From: Cheiracanthium punctorium
Lineage: Eukaryota; Arthropoda; Arachnida; Araneae; Cheiracanthiidae
Length of the DNA stretch: 64,000 nt
Reading direction: 5' to 3'
Assembly (NCBI GenBank): GCA_038373885.1
Contig: JAWZYV010012273.1
Span: 1 to 64,000 of the forward strand
The position numbers and the translations under genes are program-made. Below, in pieces: positions 57,401 to 64,000 of the stretch (position 1 is its first letter; each line of letters begins with the position of its first letter). Under the pieces are notes generated by a model. It was not told the origin of the DNA. It saw only the letters and a list, made by a program, of their open reading frames with translations, and searched no databases.

Positions 57401-57844
57401 CATATGCGGTACGGATTCGAAGACATTCAGAATGCTTCTTTACCAGTTGTACTGTGTACAAGCAGTGAGCTAATAATAGTTATGAAACATTCATGAAAAA
57501 ATCTTGAAGTTTTATAGCAATATTTCTCTAAACAGATAATGCCTCGTCCCATTTTTGAAGGAGGTTTTTGTGTTTCAGCATTTTTTTCTGAAAGGTTGTA
57601 TCATATGGATTAATTCTTTGTATCAGTACCTATTTGGTGGAGAAGTCTCATTAAGTTTTCGAGTGTTTAACACATCAATGGTTTACTTTTAAAACAATTC
57701 AAAAGTTCTGTGGTTTGAAAAATTTAAGCGGCGAAGAATAAGGTTTTAACAGAGCTTATGGGGTCGCATAGCTGGTATACACTAGCATGCAATAACTTTG
57801 GAACGTCGCAGTTTAAATGAAAAACAATCAGGATAGATTTCGAA

Positions 57845-59389
57845 TAGGGATGAACGCGAGACACGCGAGACGAGAAAATGGGCTGTCTCGTCTCGTCTCT
57901 CAGTGGTAAAACTCTGTCTCGCCTCGCAAACTCTTTGTCTCGTCTCGTGTCTCGCAGAGAAATTGCCTGTATCGTCTCGACGTCTCGCGAGTCTCGCAAA
58001 ATTAAGGACTGCGATTTTGTTACCATATTTTCTAATAAATACTATTAATACTATTAATAGTATTATTATAGTATTAATACTATTTTATTGAAAATTAATA
58101 TTCATAATAGCAATTAGTTACATATCACCATATTAGTACATATATTAGTTACCATATTAGCTCATATGTGAATTTGAAGTGATAAAAATTCAGATTTAAT
58201 CCGTATATATAATGTGACATGACACTGAAAAAATATTTGTTTTTATTTATTTATTTCCGGAACTGCGTAAATGTAATATGTATGGATGATGGGAGTTCCA
58301 TTTGGTTTTGAAATTATACAAAGCTTTGAATTTTATTAGAAATGAGGGAGAACTCAGGACATATTTTCCAAAACAAAATTTTAATCTAACTAAGCGGCCC
58401 CAATGTGCGGGATAGTGAATTCAAAAATGTTTCAATTGGGGATGGAATAATTATAGTGAATTCTGACTATCCCCCCTCTCGTTTCAATGTATGATATATG
58501 GGTTTCATATTTAATCGGGAACCCGGGTTTAACCTGTCCAATCACACCACCAAACAGAAGGGACAACAGATAAGGCATGCGACCAGGGTTGTTTCTCAAC
58601 ATGGATTTGTGAATGCTCAGCTGAGACCCAGCGTTGTATTAGCGAAATCGCCATCGTTAGATAATTCATTTACGTTTGCATAGCTTGGCTTATGGTAAAG
58701 GAACATTTTTAATAACTGATGGGACGTTTTAAACATAAATATTAATTTATTTAAGAGAAAAATATGTAATATCCGTAAGATTTATTTACATACGCATTCA
58801 TCCATCTTGATGAAATGTAGTCAATATTATAAGCAAACAAAAAATCACAATTATTTAGTAAAGAATTAGAGCATAAAACATCAAAGTAAGCATAGTTGCA
58901 TCAACTATTTTTAAAAACGCAATAATTATAGACAGACATTCTAAAAAAGTTTCTAATGTTTTTCATGAAAAAATAATGATGGCATACTTGAATAATTTAC
59001 TCATAATTCTGGATTATGCGTAAATATGAATAAGAAATTAAAATACAACTTGCAATTCAAACTTCATTCTTAAGCTATCTAAATATTTACAAAAAACAAC
59101 CATTATCAGAACTATGAAACCGAATATCTATGTTAACATAAGTGATCAGTTGGGGGGGGGCTAATTACAAGAATAATCTAAAAAAAAGTTCTCTAACAAG
59201 ATGATTGAATTCCATTGGTTTTTATTTACAAGCAAATGTTACTCTGCGCAAATTAATGAATGAATGTTTTCTTTAAAAAAATCATTTGTAATCTTTATAT
59301 AGATATTTATACATGTTTTCATAAAATTATTATCTAGATAGACATATAAGAATATATACACACAGTGGAACCCACTTAAACAACCGATA

Positions 59390-59430
<41 letters not shown>

Positions 59431-61774
59431 TGAGTGTGTGTGTGTTATAAGAACTCTTCCCAGATTTGATCAAACATTTTAAGGTGAAAACGTCTTAAAC
59501 GGAAAAGCACTAAGCATAAATGATAAAAAATATAAACATATTTCTTTTTATAAAGGACTAGGAGCCAAGGCCCCCAGACTCGCTACGCTCGCTTTTGGTA
59601 TTAGGCATTCGGCCCCAAATAAGGCTTATTCGTAAAAAAAGACATAATTTCAACAGACAAAACCCGAAGATTGGATCAGATAGAATGTTACTGAGCTACA
59701 CATTGCTTGGTTCTTGCATGTTCATTGGTACATAAAAATTTAAACTTCACACTACAGTAAACCCCCTCCCCCTCATAACACAGAAGATATTTTACTATGG
59801 GAATCCGTGTTGTACGGGTCCTGAGCTATACTCCACCTGGAGTGCAGTCTCCGCTTATAATGGCTGGAAAAATTATTTGCACTCCTCAGAAACACAATGA
59901 TATTTAATGTTGCCATTCAAAAGTTATATTAATTAGGAGCTAAAGCATAATAAAATCAGAACATCTGTTTCAGCTGTATTTTTAATAATGTAAAACCTAT
60001 TGGACAACTTGCGAATTTGCCAATCATGGCGATTTTTCATTATTTGGCGACTTGCGTACATGTAAAGTTAATAAAAGCTACGGAACAGATAGCATAGATG
60101 GCCACAAATGGCAACTTTTCATTATTTGGCGATTGCCACATGCTCACAACCTATAATTACTGTTCATTTAAGGTTACCGGAAAACCGTTATCCATATTTT
60201 CATTTACATAAACATTTGCAGATTGGCGTACTTAACACCACGAATTATACCATCTCGTCGCGCTAGCAAATATCCAAAGTGTACTACAACTGCTATAATG
60301 GCATAGTTAACGCCGCCAAATATTTCTACTGGTAGCAAATAATCCAGCTTTACGAGAACCGGCTTTAAAATAATCTGCATTTTAATTATTTTTCATTTTC
60401 AAGATATTAGTTATTCTGATTTGAAAAAACGAATAATCGCTAATTCTAAACTCCTGTTGTCTAAGCGAACTTACTATTTGAAAATGGTCAACTTTGTGTA
60501 ACATATTTTGAGTTACTTATTTCATATAGTTTTTATTTTGGAGTAAAATGGGCGTAATTCTAACTCATGTTTGTAAATTTCACGCGATTCTAGATACTTG
60601 GAAACGCTTTGTTGCAAAGGAATGAATGATTTTATGCCAAATCTGGCAACCATTCGGTTTATTTTTTCAGTTTTTTATTAATATCTTCTAAAATAATTCG
60701 ATTTTCGAAATTTAAATCGGCTTAGCAGCTTCCTGGGAATTTTTCGAATCTGTGGGCACCTTAGTCGAAACTCAAATCCCCACGGTTTAGGAGGAGATAA
60801 GTCCACAAGCTTTGACAGCGCCAGCGGCCTTTACTTTTTTTTTTTAGAATAGAGAGATAATTGAAGTATTATGTAATAGTTTTATTGTTTCTTAAAATGA
60901 AATTTCAAAAGTAGGAACAGGAGTGTCATATAATAGCCGTCCCTTGACACGCGTGTCATATAATAACCATCCCTGACTTAGCGTCCACATCAGCTAATGA
61001 TACAAATGTTCTAAAAATATTAAAATAAAACTAATATTTAAATGTAGCTTGCTAAAATATATGTAAGTAATTCTAAAATTCAATTTAGGAAATCTTAAAA
61101 AACGATTTGCATTGCGAAACTCAACAGCGATCAAAAATGGATTAAAACGCTTGAGATAGTAAAAGGGGCCCCAAAGTTAGTGCCTCTAGGACCAATCTAA
61201 ATATGAACAGGCGTACCGCCCTATGATCAGGCATTCCGACTTAGCGTACCGCCTTTCCTCTGTTTACTTATTATTTTTCTGTATTGTACTCTTCTCTGTT
61301 TTCTTTCTTTTTTCCAGTTTTTTTCTTTATCCTCTCCTTTGTGTATTCCTTATCCTCTCCTTTCTTTATCCTCTCCTTTCCGTATATCCTTTGTGCTGTA
61401 CTAATTTTAAATGTTACGTGTTTGCGTGTATTGCAGAGTGTTGATAGTATACCAGAAACGATAACAAAGGAGACGCAAGTGAAACGGTAGAGGCTTCAGA
61501 CAAAGTGTACCCTCCCTTCTCAGGAAGACATACTTCCTCAAATACAGCACTGCTATTCTAATAGAAAAGTAATTCGTATCGTAAATTTATGAGAGACGAG
61601 AAATTCTCACGAGAAATCTCGCGTGAGACAAGACTCTCTCTCGCCTCGCAAAATATTTCCTTTGTCGTCTCGCGTCTCATCTTGCAAAAAAAATTGCCTG
61701 TCTCGTCTCGGGTCTCGCTGCGAGACGAGACACGAGACAATGCGACATTTTTTCGCGTCTCGCGTCCATCCCTA
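57845..61774. mobile_element. 3.9-kb hAT-like element with TCTCGCG arrays
   Basis: The ends are TAGGGATGAACGCGAGAC and, inverted, TAGGGATGGACGCGAGAC. They are flanked by the exact 8-bp duplication ATTTCGAA (57837-57844 and 61775-61782). TCTCG/CGAGA motifs form dense arrays at both ends (57855-58000 and 61590-61765). The interior is AT-rich with an (AC)n run (59392-59426). No transposase frame was recognised; the open frame at 58498-58683 has no known motif. The right 0.6 kb matches the copy ending at 14781. Confidence 0.85.
59392..59426. repeat. (AC)n microsatellite
   Basis: An AC run of about 34 bp followed by GTGTGAGTGTGTGTGTG, so the region can fold back on itself. Confidence 0.85.
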
Positions 61775-61782
61775 ATTTCGAA

Positions 61783-62258
61783 GTAGTTTATATAAAATAA
61801 TAAAGGCTATTATAACGGTGGCTGGTAGCTCCTCAAAAACATGTGTGACTTTACAGGCGGAGATGAAAGCGATAAGTGACGCAGAGAGGAGAACACAGTA
61901 AGCCAACTTGGCGATAGCGCTAGGAGCAAGAAAGAGCGGTAGCCAATAAAATTGCGAGATTGTAGAAAGAATATGTTGGCAGTTAGAGATGACAAATTGA
62001 ATGTGGACTCGACAGCGGGGATAGGTAAGCAGAACTTACCTATCCCAGGAAACTCAACTAATTTTACAGAAGCCCCGTAGGAAAACAAAAGGGGAATGGA
62101 TGCACACGACACAGAGTCGGCATGTAAGAAAAATAATACTTTAACGGTAAAAGCCAAAGTAATTTACAATACAGTATTAAAATAGCGTAACGAAGAAAGA
62201 TGGGAATTTAAAAAGTCAAAGAGTATTAAATTTAGAATAGTGAAAGTAAAATCAGAAC
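61783..62258. other. Intron stretch with possible coding relic
   Basis: Between 61850 and 62120 the plus strand gives coding-like pieces interrupted by stops (such as AEMKAISDAERRTQ and LAIALGARKSGS). This may be a mobile-element protein relic, but no family could be named. Confidence 0.3.
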
Positions 62259-63460
62259 CAGTGGCGGCCCGGGGTTAAAAATGCTAGTGCAGCCCCCCCC
62301 CCCCTCCTCCGGACAGAAATGGAAAATCTTTGTTACTGAATTCGAAAGCTGGCGGATTAAGCCCTAACCGAGGAAAAAAAAAAGAAATTACATAAAAAAT
62401 GTAAGAGATCCTATTTTACTTCCATAAAATGGACTTCAGGCTTACCTTCTTGTTAAATTCAGCAATATAAAGTCGGGAGTTTTCCTTTAATGCGTCAGCA
62501 ATTTGGGTCCCACTTCTTAACAACTCCTTAAATTTTAAAGATTTTTTAAATGTTAGATTGAGCCTTCATGTGTTTTACATGCTCTTGTGATGGCGGTTAA
62601 CTCATCATATCCAGTACGATTCCAAACGCTCTTTTTCATCCCAACGATTATACACGGCCAACAAAAATTTTTTTGTAAATAAAAACTGCCGCATAGCCAC
62701 GAGAATAATGCATACCATGATGACTGGAAGCTACGACCATGCTGAGACGAACCTGCTGTTTTCTTATGAATGGACAATTTTGGTGTCGGTCTAATTCCTT
62801 TTAGTAGTTGTCGTTTATCATCTTCTTTCCATATGTTAAATGGAGTTTCAAGCAAGACACAAACTGGATCATAACGGGGATGCATGTTTAAAAACGGTTA
62901 AATCATAAATTTCAATAATACAGTAACAAATAAAGGTAAAAACTTTCAACCTTCCCAGACAAAAAAAAAAAATCTTTTCCTTCCGTTAGAACGGACAAGA
63001 ACATATATTCTCTGTGTCTTACTCCCTCCCTCACTTTTCGTCTGAGCCAATCAGTACTCGAATTCACAAGTGCAGCCAGAGCTAGAAAATCTTTCATCAG
63101 CTGAGTCTTAGCTGCGTGTCCCGTATTTCTAGCCTAGAGGTGGAGAGGCTGCTTACGTAGTCACTGTCATGGCAACGGTGCTGCGAATTTCCTTATCAGA
63201 CCTCATGGCTGTACTAAAAATTTTTCCAATTGAATTGCGGGAAGATTAAAGCGCTTTTTTTTCTGAATGAGCGATCCGGCCACAATACGTTTTTTTTTTT
63301 TTTTTTTTTTTTTTTTTGAGATTGTTTTTAATTTACCGTAGGAATTCCATAATTCTAATCTGAATTTAGAAAAATTAGTAGAATAAATTACTTTAAAGTA
63401 TGTGCTGATAATTTCAAGTGGAGCCCGGCTGTACTTGCTGTATCCCACGAGCCGCCTCTG
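62259..63460 (-). mobile_element. Deleted hAT element carrying a TTF-type zinc-finger piece
   Basis: The ends are CAGTGGCGGCCCGGGG and, inverted, CAGAGGCGGCTCGTGGG. The flanks ATCAGAAC (62251-62258) and ATCAACAC (63461-63468) match at 6 of 8 positions, a plausible aged 8-bp duplication. The minus strand encodes the start of a transposase (62553-62885) and then stops short, so most of the gene has been deleted. Poly-T at 63291-63317. Confidence 0.75.
62553..62885 (-). pseudogene. hAT transposase N-terminal fragment (TTF/ZMYM1-like)
   Basis: A frame of about 110 codons on the minus strand. FQSSWYALFSWLCGSFYLQK followed by NFCWPCIIVG matches the N-terminal TTF-type zinc-finger block of hAT transposases and the host proteins derived from them (ZMYM1-like), in which W-x-x-x-x-WL, F-C and P-C are fixed. 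VWNRTGYDELTAI then KTHEGS matches the next conserved piece. No catalytic domain follows before the element's end at 62259. It is therefore a fragment, inactive as a transposase. Confidence 0.75.
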
Positions 63461-63657
63461 ATCAACACTAATTAAAAATATATGATATACTGTATCAGAT
63501 ATGGCACCTGCAATTTCTGCAGAGGGACAGCTTTAAAATATGTTCAATATTCGCGCTCTTAGTTTTTCATATGAAATAATTCAAATGCAATGACACTTTT
63601 TAAGTGACTGATATACGCTCTTGATCTTATTATTATTACTATTATTATTTTCTGTAG
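63461..63657. other. Intron end before astacin B exon 3
   Basis: AT-rich with an (ATT)n stretch ending in a pyrimidine-rich acceptor TTATTTTCTGTAG. Confidence 0.6.
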
Positions 63658-63733
63658 GATAAAAATGCGATCACTAATAAAGACGGCAGATGGCCCGGTA
63701 GAGTTGTAGTGTATTCTTTGGACGATACTTATC
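63658..63733 (+). CDS. Astacin-like metalloprotease B, exon 3 (mature N-terminus)
   Basis: A 76-bp exon from the acceptor TTCTGTAG to the donor ATC/GTGAGT, phase 0 in and phase 1 out. It reads DKNAITNKDGRWPGRVVVYS then LDDTY. This is the N-terminus of the mature astacin domain, where RNAI...RWP-x-G-x-(V/I)-x-Y is typical and cleavage activates the enzyme at or near the residue preceding Asn-Ala. Exons for the rest of the catalytic domain lie beyond the window. Confidence 0.85.
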
Positions 63734-64000
63734 GTGAGTGTGCATTTATTTATTTATTTATTTATTTCCAATTTAGTATTTTCTTACTTTAAGAGGTGTA
63801 CAACATTTCAAAGTCAAAATTCAAAAGATTTGTATAAACAAAATTAAGAAAATAATTTTAACACACTAAGGTCTTTAAGCCCGAGCGTCAATCGGGTGCC
63901 CAATTTCGGTAAAGAGAACTAAATAAATTATTTAAGTTGTTAAAAAATATATAAAAAAATACGTAGAAGTTTGGAAATGGTAGTTACAGTATCTGCTAAC
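63734..64000 (+). other. Start of next astacin B intron
   Basis: Begins GTGAGT and continues with an (ATTT)n tract at 63747-63769. No further exon before the window's end. Confidence 0.65.

Noticed and set aside
59360..59880. Possible Tigger-like end at CAGTGGAACCCACTTAAAC
   Set aside because: No inverted partner located inside the surrounding hAT-like element.
62553..62885. Host gene resembling ZMYM1
   Set aside because: It lies between hAT-type ends with a probable target duplication and stops before any catalytic domain, so a transposon fragment is the simpler reading.
1..64000. CRISPR arrays, operons, rRNA genes
   Set aside because: The sequence is eukaryotic; no spaced direct-repeat array, rRNA core or Shine-Dalgarno-led gene cluster was seen.

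Overview
The window is eukaryotic, AT-rich, poor in genes and full of transposable elements. Two neighbouring genes of the astacin (M12A) metalloprotease family, with short exons, consensus GT/AG splice sites and introns up to about 18 kb, point to a metazoan. The expanded astacins, the Tc1, hAT-like, Ty3 and tRNA-SINE content and the repeat styles suggest an arthropod, most likely an arachnid such as a spider. That placement is inference: no taxon-specific marker gene is present.

Host genes. Gene 1 (astacin A) supplies only its two 3' exons, 20146-20324 and 20934-21172. They hold the zinc motif, Met-turn and C-terminal cysteine, followed by AATAAA at 21293. Gene 2 (astacin B) starts downstream on the same strand: signal-peptide exon at 36555-36639, propeptide exon at 55163-55218 and mature N-terminus exon at 63658-63733. 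It runs off the right edge. A further phase-0 candidate exon lies at 55329-55415. The two genes form a tandem pair, like the expanded secreted astacins of arachnid venom and digestive fluid.

Mobile elements. 1-20 kb holds two dead Tc1 elements (1185-2596, 16712-18271), two copies of a roughly 2.3 kb repeat (8358-10706, 14861-19158; the second split by a MITE, a Tc1 and an internal duplication), small hAT-like MITEs and satellites. 23.9-32.2 kb is one degenerate DNA transposon (8-bp target duplication) containing a complete, apparently very young Ty3/Gypsy element (26371-32101; identical 238-bp LTRs, one open gag-pol frame). 32.2-34.2 kb holds a Copia gag relic and a solo LTR. 38.9-49.9 kb is a nest: GCCCGA-rich hAT-like element with a pogo-like element inside, a 377-bp MITE, then an old Gypsy copy whose 5' LTR is split by a CCCAGACAGCAC element and a 2.8-kb hAT-like element. 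51-64 kb, largely the introns of gene 2, holds tRNA-derived SINEs, a piggyBac-like MITE, an 849-bp hAT-like element, a 3.9-kb hAT-like element and a deleted hAT element that keeps a zinc-finger coding piece.

I found no bacterial-type operon, CRISPR array or intact non-mobile gene other than the astacins. Boundaries of elements rest on reading terminal inverted repeats and target-site duplications by eye. No database search was possible.
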